Shown here: in pieces, positions 10,834-21,194 of the stretch
Position numbering within the stretch: the stretch's first letter is position 1
Layout: the number at the start of each line of letters is the position of its first letter
From: Campanula takesimana
Lineage: Eukaryota; Streptophyta; Magnoliopsida; Asterales; Campanulaceae
NCBI GenBank assembly: GCA_026119855.1
Contig: JAOWBW010000429.1
Span: 620,001 to 684,000, forward strand
DNA length: 64,000 nucleotides
Direction of reading: 5' to 3'
The notes under the pieces: model-generated
Told to the model about the DNA's origin: nothing
The model's database searches: none
What the model saw: the letters and a program-made list of their open reading frames with translations, nothing else
Translations under genes and position numbers: made by a program

Positions 10834-11400
10834 ATGAGTACAGTACCGATGCTAAACGGGACTAATTTTAAAACTTGGAAAAATAAATTAATGATGATCT
10901 TAGGCTATATGGACATAGATCACGCATTAAGGGAACCGTTTCCTCTTCCTCTTTCTGATATAAGCACTCAAGAAGATTGCTTAAATAATGAGAAGTGGGA
11001 ACGCTCCAACCGTGTGAGCCTAATGATCATGAATATAGTTGTCCCGGAGACCATTTTGGCCGGTGTCTCCAAGGACATTGATGCTAAAACATTCCTTGAT
11101 ATGATTGAGGGATGTTTGGCATCTACCTCTTCTCACGGGACAAAAAGAAGAGGGAAGGACATTGCGGTTGCAAGTAAAAAGAAGCGTAAGGGATCATCCA
11201 ATGATTATAAAGAAAATAAATGCTTCTTTTGCAAGGACCTTACACACATGAAGTTCGACTGTCCTAAGTATCACGCTTGGCGTGCTAAGAAAGATATGTC
11301 ATTTGGTCTTGTTTGTATTAAGGCTAAATTTGGTTTCAATCCTTACATATACATGGTGGTTGATTTTTGTGCAACAACTCACATAAGTATGTTTGTGTAG
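10834..11400 (+). pseudogene. Copia gag remnant (188 codons)
   Basis: The ATG at 10834 opens a gag-like frame (LNGTNFKTWKNKLMMIL, typical of copia gag). It ends in a basic region and a CCHC zinc knuckle (CFFCKDLTHMKFDC), then the start of a protease-like segment, with an in-frame TAG at 11398. It is much shorter than usual copia gag: the middle between the N-terminal domain and the knuckle looks deleted. It cannot encode a full capsid plus protease. Confidence 0.75.
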
Positions 11401-11779
11401 GATTGCATGAGTTACCGAAGAACCAGTAAAGATGAGAGATTCATCTATATGGAAGCTGGGAATCCGGTTAAAGTTTTAGGCATAAGGACTCTTTTTCAGT
11501 TATTGTTAAGTACTAAGTATTGTTTGTATAAATAATACATTTGTTGTACCGTCATTTGAACGGAATTTAATATATATATATACATCACAATATTGAATAA
11601 AGAAGGTTATTTTGTTCATTTTGTGATCTTTATTTTTTAAATTCCAAGGTTATTGGTACTAGTACTTTGTCAAGTATTCTTTATTTACTCGACATTATTT
11701 AAACAATAAATGTGTCCCTTAATAATAAAACCAAAACTAGAAAGCAAAAGTTATCAAGTAAATTTTATTTTCATTAAGA

Positions 11780-14200
11780 CATAGGCATTTGGGTCATATT
11801 TCCAAGAGGAAAATTGATAAGCTTATGTTGAAAGAAAATCTTAAACAAACTTGATAATTTGGAAAATACTTTTGCATTAAAAGCCTTAAAGTAAATTTAC
11901 AAACATTATAGTATTCTCGATAGCATCAAGTGTTCTAGAACTAATATATATGGATAGTTGTGGACCATTCACTACCCCTTCATAGAATGGTCAACAACAA
12001 TTTATTATGTTCATAGAGAACTACTCTCATTATGAGTACATTTATTTACTTCATGAAAGTTTCAATTTGGACGTTTTTCAAGTCTTATAAGACCTAAGTT
12101 GAAAGTCAACTTAGGAAGACTATTAAGAACGTTAAATCCGATCATAGTGGGGAATACTATGATTGGAATAACGATTTTGGGGAATTACGTCCGGGTCCTT
12201 TTTGCTCGCTATCTAAAAGAGTGTGGGATTGTCACTCACTACACTATGCCGGATTCGGCCTCCATGAATAGTATAGATGAGAGACGTAGTAAAATCCTTA
12301 AGGATATGGTAAGAAATATGATTTCTTTACCTCACTCATTATGGGCGATACATTGAAAAACCGCAAATTTAATTCTCATTAAAGCTCCCTCTAAAGCTAC
12401 TAATATAAACCCTTAATGATTTAAGGACGCGTTCCTTATTCGTCCTTAAATCATATTCATTTATGGGGTTGTTTAGCATAAGGATAGACTTTATAAGTCT
12501 ACTAAGGGCAAGTTAGACGTAAGATTATTAGTAGTTATTCATGGGGTAAGCCGAGAGAACTAGGGGATATATACATTTTACAACCTGAAAGTTAGAACGT
12601 TTTGAAAAAACGAGAAATGCTAGGTTCTTTTAAGGATGTTGAATTTAGTGGGAGAATTTGGAGTAATATTTTGAATTTGAAAAGGAAGAGGAATTCATTT
12701 ATATGGAATCCATTTATATACCACTTCCTATAGATCTAATTGGATATCAAGTTTTTTACTTGACATTCAAGAAGAACATACAATTCAAAATAAATATGAT
12801 TTCCCTATAAGAAAATTCAACAACCTCAAAATAAGATAGAACTGGTGCCATTTGGAAGATCAAATAGAGTAAGAAGGAATGCAATTCCGGAAATTCATTA
12901 AGTGTATCTTGTCGAGAATAAAAGACACTTAGGTATAGTGGGAGATAATCTATTTATCTTCCATAAAACCATCAATAGTCCTAATTCTCATAAGAAGATT
13001 AATGCCATTAATAAAGAGTTACAATCTTTTGAAAGATAACAACGTTTGGGATCTTATTTCATTACATAAGGATATGAAACCTATAAATGGGTCTCTAAGA
13101 CTTAAAAGGATTCACAAAGTAATGTTGAAAGATATAAAGCCATCCAGTTGCTAAAGATTTTAACTTATAAGAAAGGTATTGATTATAAAGAAAGAAACAC
13201 TTTTCCGGTATCTTCTAAAAGCTCCTTAGGATCATTATGGCACTAATAGCACCTTTGATCTTAAGCTTCATTAAATGGATATTAGAGAAAACTTTTCTTA
13301 ATGGAGACATTAAGGAAACTATCTATATGGAGAAATTCATTTATGAACTTAAGTAAAACTTCTCATTAATGGTATTTAGAATTTAACCAAGTTATTCTTT
13401 CATTTGTTTTGAAATGAATCTTGGTAAATATTAAATATACCATAAGTTCAGTGGGAGTAAATTTATAATTTTGGTCTTATATGTGGATGATATTTTGCTT
13501 GCTAGTAATGATATGAACCTTATTAAGGAAACTAAGAAATTTCTTATTTGAAATGAAAGATCTTGGTAAGGCATCTTTGTATTAAGAATTCAAATTCACC
13601 GTGATCGCTCACGAGATGTTTTAGGATTATCACAAAAGGCCATATGGAAAGGTATTACAAAAGGTTTAGCATGCAAAACTGTAAACCACATGACACCCCT
13701 AATTTTAAAGGAGACATTCTTAGTCTCAAACAGTGTCCTAAAGGTAAATTTTGAATCCAAGTATATGGAAAATTCCCTCTTTGCATCAGCAGTAGGAAGC
13801 TAAATGTATACGTAAATCTTGCATTTAACGTTGGGATGCTTTGTCAATACCAAAGCAATCCGGAAAGGATATTAAGTAGCAGCCAAAAGAATGATAGAAG
13901 TATTTACAAAACACTAAAGAACTACATGCCTATGTTTTGAAGTCGGATCATCTTGAGATCATTAGGTATTCCGACATTAGTTAAATATATGGCTGCATAT
14001 GTTTTAATGGACTGTGATTTGTCAAAACAAGTGTCGAAAGACCAATTAAGATATGACTATCAGGTAGCAGTTCTGTACTCTAACAAGAGTTTATGGATTT
14101 AGACATTAATTATCTTGTTATAAAGAAAATAGTACAACATGAACGAAAGGGATACAACTTATAGAAACAAACTCTATTTAGAGGATCCATTTATGATATC
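11780..14200 (+). pseudogene. Heavily decayed copia pol (integrase, RT, RNase H remnants)
   Basis: Recognisable fragments appear in order in shifting frames. They are a gag-pre-integrase motif (HLGHISKRKIDKL, near 11787), integrase core pieces (about 11950-12460, including a 12099-12356 open segment containing SLPHSLW), and the RT active site YVDD followed by a LLASNDM-type string (about 13480-13506). An MKDLG-type RT segment lies near 13560. No frame stays open for more than about 85 codons. The product is clearly non-functional. Confidence 0.8.
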
Positions 14201-14574
14201 ATCTTCAGTGTTTTACGAGCATGTTGCTCATATGAGTGTAACAACTTTTGATAACATTTAGTATAGTGGGAGTTTGTGTTGTTCTTTCATTTAAAGTTTT
14301 GATCTCATTTGGTTAAGTTGGACTAGTTGGAAGAATATGTATATATTCATTAAGATCCATGCTACACATCCATACTTTTGATCTATGTCATTTAGTTGAA
14401 TTAGTATATGTAATTATAGTGGGTTTAGTTGCGAATCAATTACAACGACTGCCCCTTTAGTTCTATACTTGTATGGCTAATGGACGAGATTGTTATAAGT
14501 GATAACAAAGTGCACATTTGGGTTATCATTTATGTTGTACTTATGATTTAAAGGAAGAAATTTGTTTTGCAACC

Positions 14575-14586
14575 CAAGTGGGAGAT
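14575..14586 (+). other. Polypurine tract of the copia element
   Basis: AAGTGGGAGAT lies directly before the 3' LTR start and is the usual copia polypurine tract. Confidence 0.85.
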
Positions 14587-15073
14587 TGTTAGATCAATGT
14601 GGCTTGCAACACAAATAATTTGGTACCTTCCATAAATAAAATCGTAACTATGACATTAATATAAAGTATGGTCAAAATAGTCAATGTGTAGAATCCCTGA
14701 AATGTTATTTATCTATCTTTGATGGGCAAGATGGTAAATCAACATTGCTTTGGAAATGAATAGGTATGGTCCCTATTTGAAGTGTCACCATGTTTACTAT
14801 ATAAAGGCCCCTCCATCAAGCCTTAAACATACTTGATTCTTACTTTTCTCTCTACATACTCTCTTCATAATTATCTAGAAGAAATTCTGAGAAACTTAAG
14901 AGACACTCTCATTTAGAAGATCATCTCCCTACATCTTCATCATCCTTAATCTCCCTTCAAGACACAATAATGGATTCAACAGGTATACATTTATTACATG
15001 CTTCCGCTTCATCTTTCCTCTTTCTCTTACTTAAATATGAGTGTGGCATTCAGGGATTAAAATTGTTCTATCA
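14587..15073 (+). repeat. 3' LTR of the copia element
   Basis: This is a 487 bp near-identical copy of the 5' LTR, ending TTGTTCTATCA and followed by the TTTTC target duplication. Confidence 0.95.
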
Positions 15074-15097
15074 TTTTCTAGTTAAAAGATTGAAAAT

Positions 15098-15235
15098 GCA
15101 GTGAATTATCTGTATTAATCTCTTCTTCCATCCCTAACTTTTATAATTTCTAAAATATTTACGATTGCACTGAATTATTTTTATTAATCTCCTCTATCAT
15201 CCGTAATTTCAGCAATTTCTAAAATATTTACGATT
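15098..15235. repeat. Two tandem 69 bp units
   Basis: Units at 15098-15166 and 15167-15235 both begin GCAsTGAATT and end ATATTTACGATT. They are diverged in the middle. They lie between the copia element and the first hAT element. No gene is seen in 15074-15450. Confidence 0.8.
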
Positions 15236-15458
15236 GTGGGCTGCAACTTTATAATGAAATTTACAATTTCTAATACCCAAAAAAAAAGATTTCTAAAACA
15301 AAGCAAAACTCAATTTCTTAATTTTCTATTGTACCTATTTTCTTAATTTTCTTGATCGGTCACAAGGTGATGGGGTGAACGGGTACTGTGAAGTAATTTT
15401 TTAATATTTTTGTCGCTCTGCAATAAGAGACGGCATTTTTTCATTTTAGTGTGTCATA

Positions 15459-16056
15459 TAGGGATGACCAAACACGGTTCCGGTTACGGTTCCGGTTCAA
15501 AACCGCCGGTTCCGGTTCGGCTTTTATGTGAACCTTAACCGGCCCTTGGTTACACCGGTTCCGGTTCCGGTTGTCACAATACGGTTCCGGTTCGATTCCG
15601 GTCCGGTTCCGGTTCGGTTCCACGGTTCATTTTTTGATGGTTTTTTAACGGTTAATTCTGATGAAACTGTTAGAAATCGGTCAAAAACACATTTTTATTA
15701 TTTTCATTCACTGATTTTGGCAAAAAAATCAGTCAAAACACAACTTTTCTTGTCAACTTTCCATTAGTAACGGTTAATTCTAATGAAACTGTTAAAAATC
15801 TAATGATTTTGATGGTTTTTTAACGGTTTTACTGACGGTTCAGACGGTTCCGGTTCGCGGTTTGGATGGGCGGTTCGGAACCGCCGGTTCACGGTTTTTT
15901 GGGGGGTTGAACCTTAACCGGCCCTTATCCAAAACGGTTCCAGTTCTCACGGTTCCGGTTTTCGTGGCGGTTCATGGCGGTTACGGTTTTTTCGGTTCCG
16001 GTTCCGGGCCGGTTCGACGGTTCCGGTCCGGTTCCGGTCCGGTTTGGCCATCCCTA
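15459..16056. mobile_element. Non-autonomous hAT element with CCGGTT-type subterminal repeats
   Basis: The terminal inverted repeats are TAGGGATGACCAAAC and, on the other strand, TAGGGATGGCCAAAC. They are flanked by a perfect 8 bp target duplication GTGTCATA (15451-15458 and 16057-16064), diagnostic of hAT transposition. Both ends are packed with variants of CCGGTTCCGGTT, the kind of subterminal repeats bound by hAT transposases. No transposase is encoded in its 598 bp. The short frames across it on both strands are translations of the repeat. Confidence 0.93.
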
Positions 16057-16213
16057 GTGTCATAAAGTCGAAGTTTTTAAAATGTATATTAACAATTGGT
16101 TTTTTAATTATAGTTACTTATCAAATACAGTACTATGTAATGAATTTATACTAAAAAATATATTCCCATGCATCGCACGAGAACATTAGTAAGTATTAAA
16201 TGAGGTGGGACGG

Positions 16214-17076
16214 TAGGGATGACAACGGGTCGGGTTCGGATCGGGTCAGGCCTGATCCGAATCCGATCCGAACACTAGAACCCCTATTCTGAACCCGAAC
16301 TGCTCCGAACCCGACTGATCCGATCCCCGATCGGATCTGAGCTGAGGCAGTAAAAAAAAAATGGTAATCTTTTCCATCACGAACGAACAATCCTAATTGC
16401 CATTTCCCATTAAACCCTAATTCAAATCAATCAACCACCACCCACAAATTGATTTCACATAACCCCAATTTCATGATAATTTGTAGCTCATTATAGAGAT
16501 AAGTAAAGAATTTTATGTGCTTACTTGACATAGGAGAGATGGAGTAGGAGACGACGAGCAACGGCAACAGAGACGGATTTGGCGAGGATGTTGTAGTGGA
16601 CGGCGAGGGCGGCGACGGAGACGGCGCGGGTGACGATGCTGGATCTGGTCAATGGAAGGGCGATCTGGGTTTGACGGATTTTTGGTAGATTTGGGCAACA
16701 TCGAATAGAGAGAGACGAGGAGAAGGAGAGCAAGAGACACCGGCAAGACAACTGCGCATAGAGAGAGAGAGAGTCGAACGTCGCGATGGGAGAGAGAATA
16801 GGGAAGTCGGCGAGAGAGACTGAAAGGGTAAATAAAATCTTAAACCTAGATTTTTTGTTATATAGGGAGGGTGTGTGTGTATTTCTATAACATGATGAGG
16901 GGGTATTAGTAAAAACTTATAAATTTAATAGGATCGGGTCGGATCGGATCGGGTCAGGGGGTTCTACCGAATCCGATCCGAACCCGATCGGATTTTTAAA
17001 AATACAAACTATATCCGAAATTTTCGGATCGATTTCCCTTCGATACGGATTGGGTTCGGTTAAATTGCCATCCCTA
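16214..17076. mobile_element. Non-autonomous hAT element with GGATCGG-type subterminal repeats
   Basis: The ends are TAGGGATGaCAA and TAGGGATGGCAA (opposite strand), with the perfect 8 bp duplication TGGGACGG (16206-16213 and 17077-17084). Subterminal arrays are variants of GGATCGGGTC at both ends. The middle (about 16470-16840) is more GC-rich and has two overlapping minus-strand frames of about 76 codons. These might be the leader of a lost transposase or captured host sequence, but no domain was recognised. Confidence 0.92.
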
Positions 17077-17096
17077 TGGGACGGTGTGTGTGCGAA

Positions 17097-17734
17097 TGAT
17101 ACGGGGCAAACGTAGCGGAAGGAAAGAATAAAGAAAAGGGATAGAAAATGATAGGATGCTCACCACTTCAAGGAATCCACCTAGAAGATACAGGGCATAA
17201 GTACTCACCACTCAACGGAATCCACCGAAGAGATACAGAGTAACAAGTTGTTCAATGCTCAATGGAATCCACCAAAGAGATGACAACAAATAAAGAAGGC
17301 ACTAAGCACAACTTATATTTTATTAAACTCAAAATTCAACTCCCTCTTACAATGATAATTGTAGCCTATTTATAGTTACTTGGAACATCCCTCCAAGCTT
17401 AGGAATACAAAAGATGCTAAAATATTGATTAAACAATTATGATAAAAAGATAAGATAAGATAACCTAGAAATTTTAAGAGACTTGATGAACATGAAGACT
17501 TGACCAATTTTCGGATGTACTTGGCTTTCAGACTACCCTGAGGTCAAACAGCCATAACTCCCTCTAGAAAATTCCAAATTCCAATCCGAAAAGTGCTCCA
17601 GAAACTAGACTCAAAGATCTTTCTAATTATATTTTTCTTGTAATTTTTGGCTGATCGAAGTGGAAGATACATTATGTAAAAGTGGACTGACTTTATCGAG
17701 ACTGTCAAATACCAACCATTTGGTTCCCGCGTCA
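17097..17734 (-). repeat. 3' LTR (left) of the short LTR element, 638 bp
   Basis: On the plus strand it starts TGATACGGGGCA and ends GCGTCA. It contains three degenerate units of about 45 bp related to CTCACCACTCAACGGAATCC near its start; the other LTR has two. Confidence 0.9.
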
Positions 17735-18277
17735 TACTCCCCCCACTTGAAAGAAAATTCGTCCTCGAATTTTAGCCAACGCCTCTCTAGAATCTGTAGA
17801 ATATCTTTCAAGCATATGGATTGATAGATTTTGAATTCTCTTTTTGTATACTCGGCGAACTTTAAATTTTATCGCCTTTGTGACCACATCCATCCATTCA
17901 CTCCAATAAGTTGTGAGAAAATGATCAATAATTAACTTGTTGATGAACCAATAAATGGAAATGCTTGAATAATCTAGATCAAATGGATCTTGGTAGAAGC
18001 AATCAAGTTTAATATTTTCAAAAGTATCCGTTGCTCGATTTAATGAAATTTTACGAGAAACATTTAAAATTTTCGAAGGCAAGGAACATGAAATAGATTC
18101 ACAAATTTGACAATAACCCACACATCTGTCAAAACATGGAGGAGAACAGTATTCGAATTCATGGAAAGAAAATTCTTTTTGATCTTGAGGATATTCATCA
18201 AAAATTGGAGGTAAAGACCAATCAACAACGGGTTGAGGAGTAACCAAATCGGTAAACAGCCAAACAAGAGCATTCAT
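17732..18277 (-). CDS. Unknown 181-aa ORF carried by the short LTR element
   Basis: The ORF starts 120 bp after the primer-binding site and is the only substantial frame in the element. It is mostly acidic or hydrophobic, with a Pro-rich start (LVTPQPVVDWSLPPIFDEYP). A cysteine-rich patch at about residues 43-66 has C spacing 3-3-3-2-4, which could bind metal but is not a classic CCHC knuckle. The C terminus is basic, ends in FFQVGGV, and overlaps the polypurine tract. Its TGA stop is the first three bases of the 3' LTR (17734-17732). The DEYP-type and GRIFF.xGG-type ends recall polyprotein edges of gypsy elements, so it may be a shrunken gag-pol remnant. Function is unknown. Confidence 0.6.
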   Translation of the reverse strand: MNALVWLFTDLVTPQPVVDWSLPPIFDEYPQDQKEFSFHEFEYCSPPCFDRCVGYCQICESISCSLPSKILNVSRKISLNRATDTFENIKLDCFYQDPFDLDYSSISIYWFINKLIIDHFLTTYWSEWMDVVTKAIKFKVRRVYKKRIQNLSIHMLERYSTDSREALAKIRGRIFFQVGGV

Positions 18278-18378
18278 TATGAGTCGAGAAAAAGAATTAT
18301 TTTTTTATATATTTTTTTTTGGATAAGAAAAGATGGAGATACCCACGGACTAAACAACGCTAAGAAGGTTGTTTATAA

Positions 18379-18397
18379 CCGAGCTCTAGATACCACT
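18379..18397 (-). other. Primer-binding site of the short LTR element
   Basis: On the minus strand AGTGGTATCTAGAGCTCGG directly follows the 5' LTR. The TGGTATC start resembles an initiator Met primer site, but the following TAGAGCTCGG differs from the usual AGAGC. Another tRNA primer is possible. Confidence 0.65.
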
Positions 18398-18941
18398 TGA
18401 TACGGGGCATAAGTACTCACCACTCAACGGAATCCACCGAAGAGATACAGAGTAACAAGTTCTTCAATGCTCAATGGAATCCATCAAAGAGGTGATAACA
18501 AATAAAGAAGGCACTAAGCACAACTTATATTTTATTAAACTCAAAATTCAACTCCCTCTTACAATGATAATTGTAGCCTATTTATAGTTACTTGGAACAT
18601 CCCTCCAAGCTTAGGAATACAAAAGATGCTAAAATATTGATTAAACAATTATGATAAAAAGATAAGATAACCTATAAATTTTAAGAGACTTGATGAACAT
18701 GAAGACTTGACCAATTTTCGGATGTACTTGGCTTTCAGACTACCCTGAGGTCAAACAGCCATAACTCCCTCTAGAAAATTTCAAATTCCAATCCGAAAAG
18801 TGCTCCAGAAACTAGACTCAAAGATCTTTCTAATTATATTTTTCTTGTAATTTTTGGCTGAACGAACTGGAAGATACATTATGTAAAAGTGGACTGACTT
18901 TATCGAGACTGTCAAATACCAACCATTTGGTTCCGGCGTCA
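18398..18941 (-). repeat. 5' LTR (right) of the short LTR element, 544 bp
   Basis: It is colinear with the left LTR but lacks about 89 bp between two GATACrGGGCA motifs and one 5 bp GATAA unit. Otherwise the copies are very similar. Confidence 0.9.
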
Positions 18942-18946
18942 GCGAA

Positions 18947-19235
18947 GTACTCATTGCTGAGAAAGGAAGAACTTACAGAAAAGTAGTCGATGTCACCTTT
19001 TGGATAAAAAATATTGTATCTTTTGTGTTTTCACAATTTATTACAACCGAGGACTAATCTTCCATAAATAATAATATTGCGTTTCCTTGTTCTATACTAT
19101 AGAATATTAGTATTTCCTTATTACAGTACCACCTTTCCTTATTTACATACACGGTTTCACTCACATACACCTATAAATTCAAGCCATCAACAACGACCAA
19201 ATCAAAAACAAAGGTACGTAGCCAATTCTAAAATC
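18947..19235 (+). promoter_or_regulatory. Proximal promoter and leader of the F-box gene
   Basis: Only 289 bp separate the end of the LTR element from the F-box start codon. The stretch is AT-rich. No clear TATA box stands out. Regulatory input may come from the neighbouring LTR. Confidence 0.4.
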
Positions 19236-20441
19236 ATGGCAGCCTCATTATATTGGGCATGGCTTCCACCAGATCTACTAGACTCTATTGTTGATCTTAT
19301 AGACGACCTATCTGATTTCTTCAGCTTTGCCTTGGTATGCAAACCATGGCGTTCAACCGCTCGCCAATCCCGTCGCCGCCAGCAAATTTTGCACCTAATC
19401 AAAACATGTCGAAAGAAGCTTCCCATGCTATTGATTCCCACCAATGATAATTCCGACGTCAAACGAAGCCTTTACAGTGTCACAGATGGAGCGGTTTACC
19501 AGATTCAGATGCCGATGCCTTGTAACAGACGATTCTCGGGTTCATGTCAAGGATGGTTGTTTATGGTTGACAAGTCGATGAACATAACTCTTATAAACCC
19601 TTTTCTCAATAAAACAGTTGTCCTTCCGAAATTCAAAGCTCCAGGTAAAGATTACCGGTACCAATACAACGAACAGGACAACCACGATTATTTCATTCAG
19701 AAGGCCATATTATTATTGCCTGAAACGCCACAAAAACAAGGCGGAGAGGATTTAAAGGTGGTGTTGATCTACGGTGGGATGAATAAATTGTCATACTTAA
19801 AATCGAGGGATGCACCTTGGAAGACCATCACGCTTAACGCGAGTTTACAGACACAAATGTTTTCGGATATTATATCGTACAAAGGCCAAGTTTTTGGAGT
19901 GAGTTTTTGGAGTGCTCTTGTGCGTGTCGATGTTACGACGGGAACATCCGAAATTGTAATTGAAGCCACTGATATCGAAGCGCAGACTACCTACCTCGTG
20001 GAATCGCAAGATGGGAACCTACTACTAGTTAGACGGTTTTTGGAAACAGATGATAATCACATTCACGTGACTAAAACAATTACGGTTTATATATTGTCAT
20101 GGAACCAAGCTGGGAATCCGCATTGGGTTAGACATAAGAGCATTGGTACACAAGCGCTGTTTTTGGGTGCTAGCTACTCTGTATCTGTTTCGACACGCGA
20201 TTTTCCACAATGCAGGTCCAACAGTATATACTATGTTGACGATTATCTTGACATTTTGAATATTTATGTTCCGCGTGTAGACGATGACAGTGGAATATAC
20301 AACATGGAGGACGATAGCTTCTCAAGGCATTACGTTGCAGACCCTTCGTTTTGTCCATCACTACCTCCAATTTGGATTGTGCCAAAGTTGAAAAATATTA
20401 ATGAGACTAGCTTCAATTTGGATTGTGTCAAAATTGATTGA
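19236..20441 (+). CDS. F-box protein with DUF295 domain (401 aa)
   Basis: F-box proteins are substrate receptors of SCF ubiquitin ligases; the F-box binds SKP1/ASK and the rest chooses the target. The ATG at 19236 is preferred over upstream in-frame codons because it directly precedes the F-box (LPPDLLDSIVDLIDDL, then FSFALVCKPWRS, about residues 8-45). The remainder matches the plant DUF295 layout: NPFLNKTVVLPKF near residue 130, a central beta-rich region, and LFLGASYSVSVS followed by NSIYYVDD near the end. It is a single exon, as is usual for this family. Retrotransposon sequence ends only about 290 bp upstream, so its promoter is compressed or transposon-derived. DUF295 F-box genes form large, fast-evolving families with mostly unknown targets. 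Confidence 0.88.
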   Translation: MAASLYWAWLPPDLLDSIVDLIDDLSDFFSFALVCKPWRSTARQSRRRQQILHLIKTCRKKLPMLLIPTNDNSDVKRSLYSVTDGAVYQIQMPMPCNRRFSGSCQGWLFMVDKSMNITLINPFLNKTVVLPKFKAPGKDYRYQYNEQDNHDYFIQKAILLLPETPQKQGGEDLKVVLIYGGMNKLSYLKSRDAPWKTITLNASLQTQMFSDIISYKGQVFGVSFWSALVRVDVTTGTSEIVIEATDIEAQTTYLVESQDGNLLLVRRFLETDDNHIHVTKTITVYILSWNQAGNPHWVRHKSIGTQALFLGASYSVSVSTRDFPQCRSNSIYYVDDYLDILNIYVPRVDDDSGIYNMEDDSFSRHYVADPSFCPSLPPIWIVPKLKNINETSFNLDCVKID

Positions 20442-21031
20442 TAAGTTTGATAAGTTTGGCTAGGAAACGTTTAAAGGCAATATCGATATTTTTCATTTTT
20501 CTCTTTCGATCTCTTAACTACCGGTAATATAATAAATCATGAAAGTTTAGTTTTCTATAGAGCAAAAGTTTGTTGGCTAGGATGTAGTATCTTGTTACCA
20601 TTTCGTTATATCTTTAAACAATAAAATTTTATTGTTTTTTTTTATTTTTTTTAATTAATTTGTTAAGTGTTAGTGAGTATGAAAAGTGAAATAGGAGAGA
20701 GAAAGTGGAGTAGAGAATAATGAATGGAAAGTTGTTCTGAGTGTGAATGTGAGTCTCATTAAATAAAAAACTTCTATTTTTGGGTTGTCCTTGTTCGAAC
20801 TAATTCGAGTGGGACGGAGAGAGTATAATGCACTGGTGGGCTAAACTTATATCCACCCCAATAACTATGATAACTCTCCGGCCGATTAGAAGTAATGATA
20901 AAGATATGCTCGGCCCAAAATTTTATATAAATCTTGGGCCAAATAACTACTTCAGCCCATGTAATTTTATTTGTGTGATTCATTCTTTTGGACTAATAGT
21001 TTGACATGGTTGTTGACTTAATTGGATGGAT
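20442..21031. other. Spacer with a truncated Stowaway end
   Basis: An AATAAA-like polyadenylation region lies near 20620. A single right-hand Stowaway end (GTGGGACGGAGAGAGTA, about 20811-20827) has no matching left end. No gene was recognised. Confidence 0.5.
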
Positions 21032-21194
21032 AATGATTTGTATAGTGAAAACTTAAAGGGAAAACTCATAGTGAAACACTGTAATCTGTTGGATTGTAAT
21101 AAATGTTTGTGAGCCCCACTAATAAAAACTCATCCAACGGTTTAAAGTGTTTCACTATGAGTTTTCCCTTTGAGTTTTCCCTATTTGTATCATT
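21032..21194. mobile_element. Hairpin MITE (AATGATwTGTATAGTGAAA family)
   Basis: The two halves are inverted: AAAGGGAAAACTCATAGTG on the left and its reverse complement on the right, with ends AATGATTTGTATAG and CTATTTGTATCATT. A second, longer copy lies at 59068-59394. Confidence 0.75.

Larger units (their letters stand above)
8994..15073 (+). mobile_element. Complete Ty1/copia element with perfect TSD but dead interior
   Basis: The two LTRs (8994-9480 and 14587-15073) are both 487 bp and differ at about four positions by eye. The 5 bp target duplication TTTTC is perfect (8989-8993 and 15074-15078). A PBS follows the left LTR and a polypurine tract (AAGTGGGAGAT) precedes the right one. The interior has a gag reading frame and then a pol region recognisable only in broken pieces. 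The insertion is therefore much younger than the decay of its coding sequence, so it was most likely mobilised in trans. Confidence 0.95.
17097..18941 (-). mobile_element. Short LTR retrotransposon with one unknown ORF, perfect TSD
   Basis: The LTRs lie at 17097-17734 and 18398-18941, with target duplication GCGAA on both sides (17092-17096 and 18942-18946). On the minus strand the right LTR ends ...CCCCGTATCA, followed by the PBS-like AGTGGTATCTAGAGC. The left end carries the polypurine tract AAGTGGGGGGAGTA before the 3' LTR. The 663 bp interior holds only one ORF and no recognisable gag-pol. This is a non-autonomous LTR element larger than a classic TRIM. Confidence 0.93.

Noticed and set aside
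15441..16065. Overlapping ORFs on both strands with Asn-Arg or Pro-Val repeats
   Set aside because: They are translations of the CCGGTT subterminal repeats of a hAT element.
19077..19235. Upstream extension of the F-box protein
   Set aside because: The 53 extra residues have no similarity to the family, and the ATG at 19236 directly precedes the F-box.
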